Shown here one piece after another: positions 1-8,461 of a stretch of 41,763 bases of DNA. The notes below the pieces were generated by a model. The model ran no database searches and was not told the DNA's origin. It saw nothing but the letters and a program-made list of their open reading frames with translations. The stretch is from Treponema sp. (GTDB lineage: Bacteria > Spirochaetota > Spirochaetia > Treponematales > Treponemataceae): contig JAAYQG010000076.1 of NCBI GenBank assembly GCA_012519415.1, positions 1 through 41,763 on the forward strand, read 5' to 3'. Numbering within the stretch: the stretch's first letter is position 1; the number at the start of each line of letters is the position of its first letter. A program made the position numbers and the translations under genes.

Positions 1-85
1 CGCTTTTTTTATCAAAGTCAGTAATCAATTATTGTTATACTGAACTGAAATTAATTTTCTTTTAGAAAGCAAGGATAAGCTAGTC

Positions 86-1438
86 GTGAACGTAACAAAA
101 AAAATTGAGAAAATCGAACATTCTGCAGTTGAATTGACTGTAACTATTCCACAAGCTGATTTATCAAAAGAATACAATCAGCTTTTAGCTAAATATGCAA
201 AGTCAGCCCAGATTCCGGGATTCAGGAAAGGTCATGTTCCTTCGAGTGTGTTGGAACGCAAATTTGGTGAATCTCTAAAAAGCGAAGCTGTTGCAGACGT
301 TATAGAAAAAACATTAGGCGATATTTTCGATGAAGATGATTTTCAAAAACCATTACCATATTCACAGCCTACATTGAAAGAAACTCCGGATTTAACTATT
401 GATAAAGATTTAACATTCACCGTTGTTTATGATATTATGCCGGAAATAAAAGACATAAACATGGAAAATATTGAGATTGAAGTTCCGGTTGTTACTATTA
501 CCGATTCAGAACTCCAAGAAGAGTTAAAAACAATTCAAGAACGCAATGCACTTGTTGTTGATAAAAAAGATAACGATGTAGCAGCCAAAGATGATATTGC
601 TACAATCAATTATTGTGAACTTGACGAAAATAACAATATTGTTTCAGGAAGTGAACGTGAGGATTTTGTATTTACACTTGGTTCTGGACAAAATCTTTTT
701 GAACTTGATAACGACGTAATCGGAATGAAAAAAGGTGAAACAAAAGAAGTTTCCAAAAAATATAAAAAAGATCATCCACATGAAGAACTTGCCGGAACTA
801 CGAAAAAAATCCGTGTAACATTAACTGCATTAAAACTTCGTAATCTTCCGGAACTTGATGATGAACTTGCACAAGATGTTAGTGAAAAATTCAAAACTCT
901 TGATGACTTAAAAGCCGATATTAAGAAAAATCTTGAAAATGCACTTGAAAACCGTCTTAATGAAATTAAAACAACAGCACTAATTGAAAAACTTGTAGAA
1001 AAAAATTCAATTGATTTGCCAGTTTCAATGTGCGATGCTGAACTTAATTCTCGTTGGCGTATGATGGCACGACAGTTTCAAACAACAACAGAACAGCTTG
1101 AAAAAATCATCACTTCATCAGGACAAACTAAAGAAAAAATGCTTGAAGAATGGAAACCTGATGTAGAAAAAGCACTTAAAGGTGGTCTTATTATCGAACA
1201 ACTCTTAAAAGATAAGAACATCAGTGTTACGGACGAAGAAATCGAAGCGGAATTTTCTAAAATTGCTGAAAAAGCAAACGTTTCTGTTGAAGAAGTTAAA
1301 AAACATTATGCAGATAAACAAAGTAAAGAATATCTTGTTGATAACTTAAAAGAACAAAAACTTTATAATGAACTTTTTGAAAAAGTTAAAATCAAAAAAG
1401 GTGAAAAGAAAACCTTTGCTGATTTATTCAAAAAATAA
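86..1438 (+). CDS. tig: Trigger factor, ribosome-associated chaperone with PPIase domain
   Basis: Trigger factor binds nascent chains at the ribosome exit tunnel in the cytoplasm and assists folding. The 450-residue product has the family's length and layout. The N-terminal ribosome-binding domain (about 1-115) contains the signature loop GFRKGHVP near residue 45. An FKBP-type prolyl isomerase domain follows (about 160-250), then a long helical C-terminal chaperone domain rich in Lys and Glu. The start is GTG at 86, about 10 nt after AAGGA (71-75). The gene is followed by a strong terminator and then clpP-clpX, the usual tig-clpP-clpX order linking folding with proteolysis. Nothing is unusual apart from the GTG start. 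Confidence 0.97.
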   Translation: MNVTKKIEKIEHSAVELTVTIPQADLSKEYNQLLAKYAKSAQIPGFRKGHVPSSVLERKFGESLKSEAVADVIEKTLGDIFDEDDFQKPLPYSQPTLKETPDLTIDKDLTFTVVYDIMPEIKDINMENIEIEVPVVTITDSELQEELKTIQERNALVVDKKDNDVAAKDDIATINYCELDENNNIVSGSEREDFVFTLGSGQNLFELDNDVIGMKKGETKEVSKKYKKDHPHEELAGTTKKIRVTLTALKLRNLPELDDELAQDVSEKFKTLDDLKADIKKNLENALENRLNEIKTTALIEKLVEKNSIDLPVSMCDAELNSRWRMMARQFQTTTEQLEKIITSSGQTKEKMLEEWKPDVEKALKGGLIIEQLLKDKNISVTDEEIEAEFSKIAEKANVSVEEVKKHYADKQSKEYLVDNLKEQKLYNELFEKVKIKKGEKKTFADLFKK

Positions 1439-1452
1439 AATAATTTCACCGG

Positions 1453-1487
1453 AACTGTCCAAAAAATAAACTTTGGACAGTTTTCTA
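1453..1487 (+). terminator. Rho-independent terminator after tig
   Basis: A perfect 11-bp inverted repeat (1453-1463 with 1472-1482, 8-nt A-rich loop) lies 15 nt after the tig stop and runs into TTTTC. It is a classic intrinsic terminator. It implies that clpP-clpX also have their own promoter in 1490-1560. Confidence 0.85.
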
Positions 1488-1567
1488 AAATTTATATGCG
1501 ATATTTAAAAATCAACATTTTTTTATATATCGCAAAATATTAGTTAGTTTCAATTACAGGAAGAGCT

Positions 1568-2179
1568 ATGAACGAACAAATGAATAATCTTGTTCCATAC
1601 GTTGTTGAACAAACAGGAAATGGAGAGCGTTCTTATGATATTTTTTCAAGATTGCTCAAAGATCGAATCATCTTTGTAGATGGAGAAATCTCAGATATTT
1701 CAGCTGATTTAATTGTTGCGCAGCTGTTGTTTCTTGAATCTCAAAATCCTGAAAAAGAAATCAGTATGTATATTAACACACCCGGCGGTTCTGTTACAGC
1801 AGGACTTTCGATTTACGATACAATGCAGTACGTTCGTTGTGATATTCAGACAATCTGTTTAGGTCAAGCTGCAAGTATGGGCGCAACAATTCTTGCCGGC
1901 GGAACAAAAGGCAAACGTTTTGCACTGCCCTCTTCACGCGTAATGATTCATCAGCCGTGGGGCGGTGTTAGAGGTCAAGCTGTAGATATTTCCATTCAAG
2001 CTAAAGAATTCAGTCGCTTGAAAAAACTCACTATTGAATATTTTGCAGAACAAACAGGAAAAACAATAGAGCAACTTTCTAAAGATATGGAACGAGATTA
2101 TTTTATGTCTGCCCAAGAGGCACTTGAATATGGTATAATAGATAAAATTATGCCACGGAGAAAACATGGTGAGAATTGA
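1568..2179 (+). CDS. clpP: ATP-dependent Clp protease proteolytic subunit ClpP
   Basis: ClpP is the serine peptidase tetradecamer that degrades proteins unfolded by ClpX (encoded next) or ClpA/C. The 203 residues match the family. The catalytic triad is visible as Ser103 (GQAASMGA), His128 (VMIHQPWGG) and Asp177 (ERDYF). The start ATG at 1568 follows a good ribosome binding site (AGGAAGAG, 1558-1565). The 3' end overlaps clpX by 14 nt, consistent with translational coupling. No truncation or missing residue is seen. Confidence 0.97.
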   Translation: MNEQMNNLVPYVVEQTGNGERSYDIFSRLLKDRIIFVDGEISDISADLIVAQLLFLESQNPEKEISMYINTPGGSVTAGLSIYDTMQYVRCDIQTICLGQAASMGATILAGGTKGKRFALPSSRVMIHQPWGGVRGQAVDISIQAKEFSRLKKLTIEYFAEQTGKTIEQLSKDMERDYFMSAQEALEYGIIDKIMPRRKHGEN

Positions 2180-3419
2180 CAGAAATCAAAGTTGCTCGTT
2201 TTGTGGAAAATCTGCAAATCCAAAAAGAAAACTTATTTCCGGCCCAAAAGGTATATTTATCTGCGAGCAATGTGTTGGCGTATGCCAAGCAATTATTGAC
2301 GAAGAAAAAACGGATTTGAAACCTATTCGTCTAGATGAAATTCCAACACCAAAAGAATTTAAGGAATTTCTTGACCAATATGTTATCGGACAGGATCAAG
2401 CTAAAAAAACTCTTGCAGTTGCAGTGTACAACCATTACAAACGAATGTCTTTGCAAAAACAACATCAAACCAAATCGGAAAACGATGTATTAATCGAAAA
2501 GTCGAACATTCTTTTGATTGGTCCTACCGGTTCGGGGAAAACTTTACTTGCAAAAACATTAGCGGAACGACTTCAAGTTCCTTTTGCTATTGCAGATGCC
2601 ACAACACTTACAGAAGCTGGCTATGTAGGTGAAGACGTTGAAAATGTTCTTCTAAAATTGATAAATGCTGCCGACGGCAATATTGCTGCTGCTGAACGAG
2701 GAATTATTTTCATTGATGAAATTGATAAAATTTCGCGAAAATCAGAAAATGTTTCAATTACTCGCGATGTTTCAGGCGAAGGTGTACAGCAAGCACTTCT
2801 AAAAATAATTGAAGGTACAAAAGCAAGTGTTCCTCCTCAAGGCGGAAGAAAACATCCTAATCAGGAAATGCTCGAAATTGATACAACAAATATTTTGTTT
2901 ATATGTGGCGGTGCATTTGTCAACCTTGAAAAAATCATTGAAAGCCGAGTTGCAGCGCACACAATGGGGTTCGGTGCAGAAATCAGCAACAGAACAGAAA
3001 CAGAACGAATGGAACTTTTAAATCAAGTTATTCCAGATGATTTAGTAAAATTCGGTCTTATTCCGGAATTGATTGGTCGTATGCCAATTAATGTTGCTCT
3101 AAATGAATTAACAAAAGATGATTTGAAGCGTATTCTTAATGAACCTAAAAATGCAATTATAAAACAGTTTGTAGCTTCTTTTGCTATTGATGATGTAAAG
3201 ATTGAGTTTACAGATGATGCAATAGATGCAATCGCCGAGATGGCAATTCAGCAAAAAACAGGTGCAAGAGGCTTGCGCTCGATTGTTGAAAAAATGTTGC
3301 TTGATCTTTCTTTTGAAGCACCGTCTATTGAAGGCAAAAAGAAAGTTATTATAACTGCTGATATTGTTAACCAAAAACAAAAAGCATCTATAGAGCTTAT
3401 TTCTGCAAAATCTGCTTAA
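2166..3419 (+). CDS. clpX: ATP-dependent Clp protease ATP-binding subunit ClpX
   Basis: ClpX is the AAA+ unfoldase that selects substrates and threads them into ClpP. The 417-residue protein has all hallmarks: an N-terminal C4 zinc-binding domain (Cys10, 13, 33, 36), Walker A GPTGSGKT (119-126), pore loop GYVG (152-155), Walker B IIFIDE (180-185), the RKH loop (GGRKH), a ClpP-docking IGF-type loop read here as MGFGA, and sensor II GARGLR. It starts inside the end of clpP (14-nt overlap). It is followed by a bidirectional terminator shared with the convergent glycosyltransferase gene. Confidence 0.97.
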   Translation: MVRIDRNQSCSFCGKSANPKRKLISGPKGIFICEQCVGVCQAIIDEEKTDLKPIRLDEIPTPKEFKEFLDQYVIGQDQAKKTLAVAVYNHYKRMSLQKQHQTKSENDVLIEKSNILLIGPTGSGKTLLAKTLAERLQVPFAIADATTLTEAGYVGEDVENVLLKLINAADGNIAAAERGIIFIDEIDKISRKSENVSITRDVSGEGVQQALLKIIEGTKASVPPQGGRKHPNQEMLEIDTTNILFICGGAFVNLEKIIESRVAAHTMGFGAEISNRTETERMELLNQVIPDDLVKFGLIPELIGRMPINVALNELTKDDLKRILNEPKNAIIKQFVASFAIDDVKIEFTDDAIDAIAEMAIQQKTGARGLRSIVEKMLLDLSFEAPSIEGKKKVIITADIVNQKQKASIELISAKSA

Positions 3420-3429
3420 ACAAACGTTA

Positions 3430-3468
3430 TTTTCAAAAATGCTGCTTATTTTGCAGTATTTTTGAAAA
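3430..3468. terminator. Bidirectional terminator between convergent clpX and glycosyltransferase
   Basis: A 16-bp stem with one G-U pair (3430-3445 with 3453-3468, 7-nt loop) sits in the 50-nt gap between the convergent genes. The outer stem is AAAA/TTTT on both flanks, so U tracts form in both transcripts. Placement and symmetry suggest it ends both transcription units. Confidence 0.8.
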
Positions 3469-3469
3469 T

Positions 3470-4603
3470 TCAACTTGTTTTTTTATTTTCAACAACATTA
3501 TGAAGAACTTCAAGAGTACGCATCGCTGTTTTATCCCATGAAAAACGTTTGACCCATTCTTTGCTTTCTGCCGCTATTTTATCATGATATTCTTTATCGG
3601 ATACTATCTTCTCAATAATTTCTGCAATTTCTTCTATATTATCTGAATTGAAAAACACAGCTGCAGGACCTGCAATTTCTGAAATTCCGCCTGCATTTGA
3701 ACAAATAACAGGAATTCCACATGCCATTGCTTCAAGAACAGGCAAAGCTGCACCTTCAGAAACAGACGGAATAACACAAACGTCTGCACATGAATATAAT
3801 TCCGGCAAACTTTTATGAGGGAAATAACCAGTAAGCACTATATCTGTTACATAAGGAGAATTAAGCACAGTTTTGTGAACAATTTCAGCATTTTGCCCTT
3901 CCGAGCCCGCGATAACAAGCTTATGCGGAAGCCCGGTGCGCTGCTTGAACAAACCGAAAGCTTTAATAAGCTCAATATGCTTTTTTTCAGGATATTGAAC
4001 ACGCGACGGATAAATCAAGTAAGGACGTTTAATTGCAAAAGGTTGAATGAGCACAACCTCATCGTTTTCGATATTATGAGGGAAAAACAATGAATGGTCT
4101 ACACCATTATGAATAATTTCAATTTTTTCAGACGGAACACCAAAAGATAATAATTCTTTTTTTACAAATTGACTTGGAACTATAATTTTTGCTGAACGAA
4201 AAAAAACTCTTTTAAGTCTTAACTTAAAAAAAATACTTTTATTCCTTTTTAAAACTTCACTTAAAAGTTCATTTATAACAAGTACAGCAGGTATTGAAAA
4301 ACTAAACGGCATAACTTGCAAAGTTGCAGGATAAAGCACAACATCATATTTTCGTTTTTTTATAAACCACTTTAGAAAAAAAGAATGCCAAAATTGAACA
4401 GCAAAAACAGAATCGGAAACATTCAATCCAAAAAACGAAAATGAACTTTTTGCAAAATCATAAACAAAACGATCAGTTTCAACACCGAAAAGCTCAATGC
4501 TGTTGTTGTCCGTTTCGGGCAAGCTTTTTATTAAAGAAAACAGATATGAACCGGCACCAGACTGGCGTCGATCACATCCAAAAGTATCTATTCCTATACG
4601 CAT
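3470..4603 (-). CDS. Family 4 glycosyltransferase
   Basis: This is a GT-B fold retaining glycosyltransferase, likely adding a sugar from a nucleotide donor to a cell-envelope acceptor; the acceptor cannot be read from sequence. With the ATG at 4603 it has 377 residues. The N-terminal domain starts with IGIDTFGCDRRQSGAGSY, a glycine-containing loop usual in this family. The C-terminal domain carries the GT4 E-x7-E motif (about Glu283 and Glu291, in SEGAALPVLEAMACGIPVI) followed by NAGGISEI. The TTG six nt upstream (4609) is an unlikely start because it lies almost inside the -10 box. It diverges from a DEAD-box helicase and converges on clpX. No Shine-Dalgarno precedes the ATG. Confidence 0.9.
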   Translation of the reverse strand: MRIGIDTFGCDRRQSGAGSYLFSLIKSLPETDNNSIELFGVETDRFVYDFAKSSFSFFGLNVSDSVFAVQFWHSFFLKWFIKKRKYDVVLYPATLQVMPFSFSIPAVLVINELLSEVLKRNKSIFFKLRLKRVFFRSAKIIVPSQFVKKELLSFGVPSEKIEIIHNGVDHSLFFPHNIENDEVVLIQPFAIKRPYLIYPSRVQYPEKKHIELIKAFGLFKQRTGLPHKLVIAGSEGQNAEIVHKTVLNSPYVTDIVLTGYFPHKSLPELYSCADVCVIPSVSEGAALPVLEAMACGIPVICSNAGGISEIAGPAAVFFNSDNIEEIAEIIEKIVSDKEYHDKIAAESKEWVKRFSWDKTAMRTLEVLHNVVENKKTS

Positions 4604-4611
4604 TTGCAAGC

Positions 4612-4620
4612 ATTATAGCA
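4612..4620 (-). promoter_or_regulatory. Extended -10 promoter for the glycosyltransferase gene
   Basis: Read on the minus strand this is TGCTATAAT, a perfect -10 hexamer (4612-4617) with the TG extension. It ends 8 nt before the ATG at 4603. There is no good -35 at 17 nt and no Shine-Dalgarno, so the mRNA may have almost no leader. Confidence 0.55.
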
Positions 4621-4640
4621 TAATCAAAGTTTTTATGCTA
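4616..4640. promoter_or_regulatory. Perfect 8-bp dyad in the divergent intergenic region
   Basis: TAGCATAA (4616-4623) and TTATGCTA (4633-4640) form a perfect inverted repeat with a 9-nt spacer. It overlaps the -10 of the minus-strand glycosyltransferase and precedes the helicase start. This position is typical of an operator controlling both genes, but no regulator gene is adjacent. Confidence 0.45.
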
Positions 4641-4652
4641 CAGTTGCATATA

Positions 4653-5843
4653 ATGAATACATTTACAGATTTACTGATACGCAAAAGTCTTATAGACACC
4701 TTAACTAAAAAACAAATAACAACACCAACAGCTGTGCAATCTCAAATAATTCCGGAAATAATGAAAGGCAAAAATGTGATTTTTAGTTCCGAAACCGGAA
4801 CGGGTAAAACATATGCATTTCTGTTGCCGCTTATAACAATGATGATTTCTGAAATAGAAACACAAAAAAAAGCAAACAAACAGCCAACACCGCAGCCCGG
4901 TATACTTATTGTAGCTCCAACAAATGAACTAGCTTCACAACTCAAACAAGAAACGGATTTTCTTTTAAAAGAAGAAGATTTTGATGAAAAACAAAAACTA
5001 AAAAGCTTGTTATGTATCGGTGGCACTTCAATTTCAAGACAAATCGAATCTTTAAAAAGCAAACCACAAATTATTTTAGGCGGTCCTGCCCGACTTCTTG
5101 AGCTTATTCGTTTAAAAAAATTGAAAACCCAACATATTTTTGCAGTGGTCTTAGATGAAGTTGATAGATTACTTTCGCCGGAACTTAGAGATATTACAAC
5201 AGAACTTATTAAATCAATAAATTCAAATTTTCAATTAATATCATGTTCTGCGACAATAAAACAAAATCAATTAAAAATTCTTGAAAACATTTTAGGCAAA
5301 TCTTTTGAAAACATAACAATGCCAAAAGAAGACGTGTTAAAACAAAATATTTTGCATTATGCACTTCATGCAGAACAGCGCAATAAGATTGACACTCTAA
5401 GAAGTTTACTCCTTGCAGAAAAACCGGAACGTGCTCTTGTATTTTCAGCCGAAACCGCACAAATTGCAAATATTGTAGAAAAATTAAAATACAAAAAAAT
5501 TAATTGCATAGGACTTCATGCTAAAACAGATAAATTTGAACGCAAAAAAGCTGTTGATGATTTTAGATCTGGAAAATGCCATATACTTGTAACAAGTGAT
5601 CTTGCAGCGCGCGGTCTTGATATTAACGACATAACGCATATTATCCAAATGGATGTTTCTCCCAATGAAGATTTTTTCGTGCATCGAGCAGGCAGAACAG
5701 CAAGAGCCGGAAAAACAGGCATAAACATTGTTATTGGCGATGAATATGAATTGCGACAACTTGCAAAACTTGAAAAAAAACTCGAAATTATAATAACCCC
5801 CAAAATGCTTTATAACGGAAAATTAATTACACCGACGAATTAA
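4653..5843 (+). CDS. DEAD-box ATP-dependent RNA helicase
   Basis: This family remodels RNA duplexes and RNPs in ribosome assembly, mRNA decay or cold adaptation. From ATG 4653 the protein has 396 residues. It shows an upstream aromatic (Phe4) and Q motif (TPTAVQSQIIP, 24-34), motif I SETGTGKT (45-52), Ia APTNELA (88-94), motif II as DEVD (168-171) rather than DEAD, SAT (199-201), motif V VTSDLAARGLDI and motif VI HRAGRTARAG. It stops soon after the helicase core, so it lacks the long C-terminal RNA-binding tail of DeaD-type proteins. An ATG at 4635 is a possible alternative start; longer upstream extensions overlap the divergent gene and are not supported. Its stop overlaps the convergent outer-membrane gene by 4 nt. 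Confidence 0.93.
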   Translation: MNTFTDLLIRKSLIDTLTKKQITTPTAVQSQIIPEIMKGKNVIFSSETGTGKTYAFLLPLITMMISEIETQKKANKQPTPQPGILIVAPTNELASQLKQETDFLLKEEDFDEKQKLKSLLCIGGTSISRQIESLKSKPQIILGGPARLLELIRLKKLKTQHIFAVVLDEVDRLLSPELRDITTELIKSINSNFQLISCSATIKQNQLKILENILGKSFENITMPKEDVLKQNILHYALHAEQRNKIDTLRSLLLAEKPERALVFSAETAQIANIVEKLKYKKINCIGLHAKTDKFERKKAVDDFRSGKCHILVTSDLAARGLDINDITHIIQMDVSPNEDFFVHRAGRTARAGKTGINIVIGDEYELRQLAKLEKKLEIIITPKMLYNGKLITPTN

Positions 5844-7414
5844 AATTTTCCAGCATCATAAGTTAGAGATAATTTCCATATTAAAGACGGACTCCCCTTG
5901 TAACCGTTTACCCTTGTAAATTCGCTGCCGTTTGTACCGAATGTTATTATAGGGCCGGTACTTAATTTAAAATCATTCAAAAATGAATATGAAATTGTTC
6001 CTTGAACTACGCCTGAACCGTCCGTTAAACTCAACATCGTATACAAATTTATATTACAATCTCGCACAAAAGCATCTGTTTTTGAAAGAGAAATAACAGC
6101 AAAATGTTTACCCGCATATGTATAAGAATTTTTAAGTTTCAAAAAATCGATTTCAGACAATGTTTTTGTATCTTTTGAGCCAAATCCATTGAAAAAATAT
6201 TGCCCCATTAATGTTATTTTAGGTTCTTTCCAAGTATAAGAAAAACCAGTCGTCGCCTGAAAGATAGTTTTCATATCTTCATATTTTGGAGTTCCTTTTC
6301 CGTTTTTTGTAAACGGAAACCACTGCTCTTCTGTTCCATAGGCGAAAACAAGCTCGGAAAAAGTCGAAACTTTTCTAATTCCGCCTGTAAGTGTCGCAAC
6401 GGCACGCGGGGTTCGCCCGTATTGGTACCAACCGCCAAGTCCGACTTCAAAATTTTTAACCAGCAACTCATATTTTGCAGCAAATGCCGTATATTTTACG
6501 TCTTTTTTTATGTCGAACGACTCATCTTTATCATTCTTGTTTTCGCCGGTTTTTATATCGGGAAGAACATAAAGCCATAAACAATTTTGAGTTCCCGGAA
6601 ACACAATCTGCGTGCGTAAAGATATAGCACCTTCTCGCTGTTCAGTAGGATTTTCCGGATCAACAGCTGATAAATTTATTACATCCGCAGGACTAAAAAA
6701 ATAGCCCACCCCCCACGTTATTGTATGTTTTCCCAAACGGAAAAAAATTCTTTCTTTTAAATTATAATCAAGAAAATATTCAAACCATGAAATTACATTC
6801 TTTTCATCTGGAAATACATTATCTATTTTATCTGTAAAAGGATAAAAAACAGGCTGAGGAATTTTGAATTTAGCCTTTGCATAAAATCTTAAATTATTTA
6901 CAGGACGAAAATCAAAATAAAAGTCCGATTTAATTTTTGGAACAAGAGAAAAATCTCTAAAACCATTTTTTCTATATGTTGTATTTCTGTTTTCATCTTT
7001 TAGCGGATCATACCATAAAAATGTTCCATCAAGTGTAGCTGAAAAAGAACAACCGAAACGAAACTTATTTTCAGCATAAATATTACTAATATCAAAAGTT
7101 AAAGGCTCTTCACTTTCAATAACGTTGCCTTCATCTATCATTGAATCAGAAAACATATCATCTTCGCTGAAAAAAGAATCATCGGAAGAATTATTATCTG
7201 AAATAATCATATCATCGGAAAAAAACGAATCATCATCATTGATTGCAATAAGCTGTTTTTCAACATCTTCACTCGAAAGTGCATCAGAATATTTAGTTTT
7301 TTCCTGAAAAAGCTCGAGGTTCACATTTTTATCAGTAGTTTCAGAATAAACAGAAAAACCGATTATAAAAAATATAAAATATAAATATATTTTTTTTTCA
7401 CTAAATATTTTCAT
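5840..7414 (-). CDS. Predicted outer-membrane beta-barrel protein of the Lol-like operon
   Basis: A 524-residue protein with a signal peptide (about 1-25, hydrophobic stretch YLYFIFFIIGFSVYS). A low-complexity acidic segment (about 59-99, DDSFFSDD-type repeats) follows, then a long run of alternating hydrophobic/polar strands with many aromatics ending in LSLTYDAGKF, a typical barrel C-terminus with terminal Phe. The stretch around RLGKHTITWGVGYFFSPADVINL resembles large barrels of the DUF1302 type; I cannot confirm that family. It is last in an operon with a LolA-like protein and LolCDE/MacB-like ABC genes, suggesting that it receives the transported lipid or lipoprotein at the outer membrane. 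Its ribosome binding site is GGGG just before the ATG. Confidence 0.8.
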   Translation of the reverse strand: MKIFSEKKIYLYFIFFIIGFSVYSETTDKNVNLELFQEKTKYSDALSSEDVEKQLIAINDDDSFFSDDMIISDNNSSDDSFFSEDDMFSDSMIDEGNVIESEEPLTFDISNIYAENKFRFGCSFSATLDGTFLWYDPLKDENRNTTYRKNGFRDFSLVPKIKSDFYFDFRPVNNLRFYAKAKFKIPQPVFYPFTDKIDNVFPDEKNVISWFEYFLDYNLKERIFFRLGKHTITWGVGYFFSPADVINLSAVDPENPTEQREGAISLRTQIVFPGTQNCLWLYVLPDIKTGENKNDKDESFDIKKDVKYTAFAAKYELLVKNFEVGLGGWYQYGRTPRAVATLTGGIRKVSTFSELVFAYGTEEQWFPFTKNGKGTPKYEDMKTIFQATTGFSYTWKEPKITLMGQYFFNGFGSKDTKTLSEIDFLKLKNSYTYAGKHFAVISLSKTDAFVRDCNINLYTMLSLTDGSGVVQGTISYSFLNDFKLSTGPIITFGTNGSEFTRVNGYKGSPSLIWKLSLTYDAGKF

Positions 7415-7428
7415 TTATTACCCCAAAC

Positions 7429-7543
7429 ATCGACTTTATAAACTCGAACAAATATCCATCCAAAGCAAGCATTAATCTTTTTTTCAATATTTTAATTTTT
7501 ACCAGCTTCGATACAGAATCATTCAAAAATATAGAAAGTCGAT
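7429..7543. repeat. 9-bp inverted repeat flanking the intergenic region before the barrel gene
   Basis: ATCGACTTT (7429-7437) and AAAGTCGAT (7535-7543) are perfect inverted copies 97 nt apart in the 139-nt gap. They could bring the ends of the intergenic RNA together or be two binding half-sites. No other clear signal is seen in this gap. Confidence 0.35.
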
Positions 7544-7553
7544 ATTCAGACTT

Positions 7554-8315
7554 TTAATTGAGCTGTTCCAAATAAGCTTTTGTAAAAACTTTGTCAGGTA
7601 TTGGCGCAAAAGACAAATCGCTTATAACCTGCTGTGTCTGTTCACCTTTATTTAATTCATCTCGAATAAGTGCCTGTGTTGAAACATAACCGGCAGGCAC
7701 TTTTGTATATTTTGGAATAAGAATTGTGCGCATGAGACGACCAGAACCTGAAAAATCTTCTTGTTTTAAAATCAACGGAATATCTTTCCTTATATAAAAT
7801 TTTGTTTTTGCATAAGACGGCGCATTTGTTGTTGCTTCAAGAGTAATTATATTAATTTCATATTTTCCCAAAGTTCCTTCTGAAAACTCCGTTACTTTAT
7901 AATTTTCTCTCCAATGATCGTCCGAGCGATTAACATCATCAATTTTAACATCCGAATCACCGAGTGCTTCTTTTATAGATGTGTGAGTAAATTTACGGCT
8001 TATAGGATCATAAGCCCAAATATTATCTCCATCACGCAAATACCCTGTACCTTTGTCTGCATCCGGAAAAAGCTGAACAATAGTCATAAGTTTTTTTTCC
8101 GTGCGCTCTAAAATCTTGTATTGAAGATTTTCCTTTGGTTTGCCGGGTTTTTCAATAACAAGTGAAATTGTAGCAGAATAATCTCCATGATATGCAAGAA
8201 TATCATCACTTTCTTCCATGATAGAAAAAGCTTTATCTGAATCTTCTTTTGAAACCTGCGCAAAAATATTGACAGCCAAAAACAAAATCAAACAAAAACA
8301 AAAAATTTTTCTCAT
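7554..8315 (-). CDS. LolA-like outer-membrane lipoprotein-sorting protein
   Basis: A 253-residue exported protein with a signal peptide (MRKIFCFCLILFLAVNIFAQ). The rest reads as a single beta-rich domain: ILERTEKKLMTIVQLFPDADKGTGYLRDGDNIWAYDP, then TLEATTNAPSYAKTKFYIRKDIPLILKQEDFSGSGRLMRT, ending with PDKVFTKAYLEQL. This is the pattern of the LolA-like 'outer membrane lipoprotein-sorting protein' family, a half-open barrel holding acyl chains in the periplasm. It lies between an ABC permease pair and a beta-barrel gene, fitting a periplasmic shuttle. It is longer than classical LolA (about 180 residues) and may carry lipids other than lipoproteins. Confidence 0.85.
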   Translation of the reverse strand: MRKIFCFCLILFLAVNIFAQVSKEDSDKAFSIMEESDDILAYHGDYSATISLVIEKPGKPKENLQYKILERTEKKLMTIVQLFPDADKGTGYLRDGDNIWAYDPISRKFTHTSIKEALGDSDVKIDDVNRSDDHWRENYKVTEFSEGTLGKYEINIITLEATTNAPSYAKTKFYIRKDIPLILKQEDFSGSGRLMRTILIPKYTKVPAGYVSTQALIRDELNKGEQTQQVISDLSFAPIPDKVFTKAYLEQLN

Positions 8316-8461
8316 TTATTTTCCCCTAAATTCAAAATTATGCGGCAATTTCTAAAAATTAAAATCATCGCTTAAATATTTGCAACGTTCATACAAAGCT
8401 TATGCAATGCGTAAAACAAAACAGTACAATACTGAATCGAATCGCCCATCGGCAATTTCAT

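Noticed and set aside
3108-3473. Minus-strand frame of about 120 codons opposite clpX
   Set aside because: It is the shadow of the strongly conserved clpX frame and overlaps the terminator.
4497-4652. Longer N-terminus for the DEAD-box helicase
   Set aside because: It would overlap the divergent glycosyltransferase gene and its promoter, and the family's Q motif is already complete from ATG 4653.
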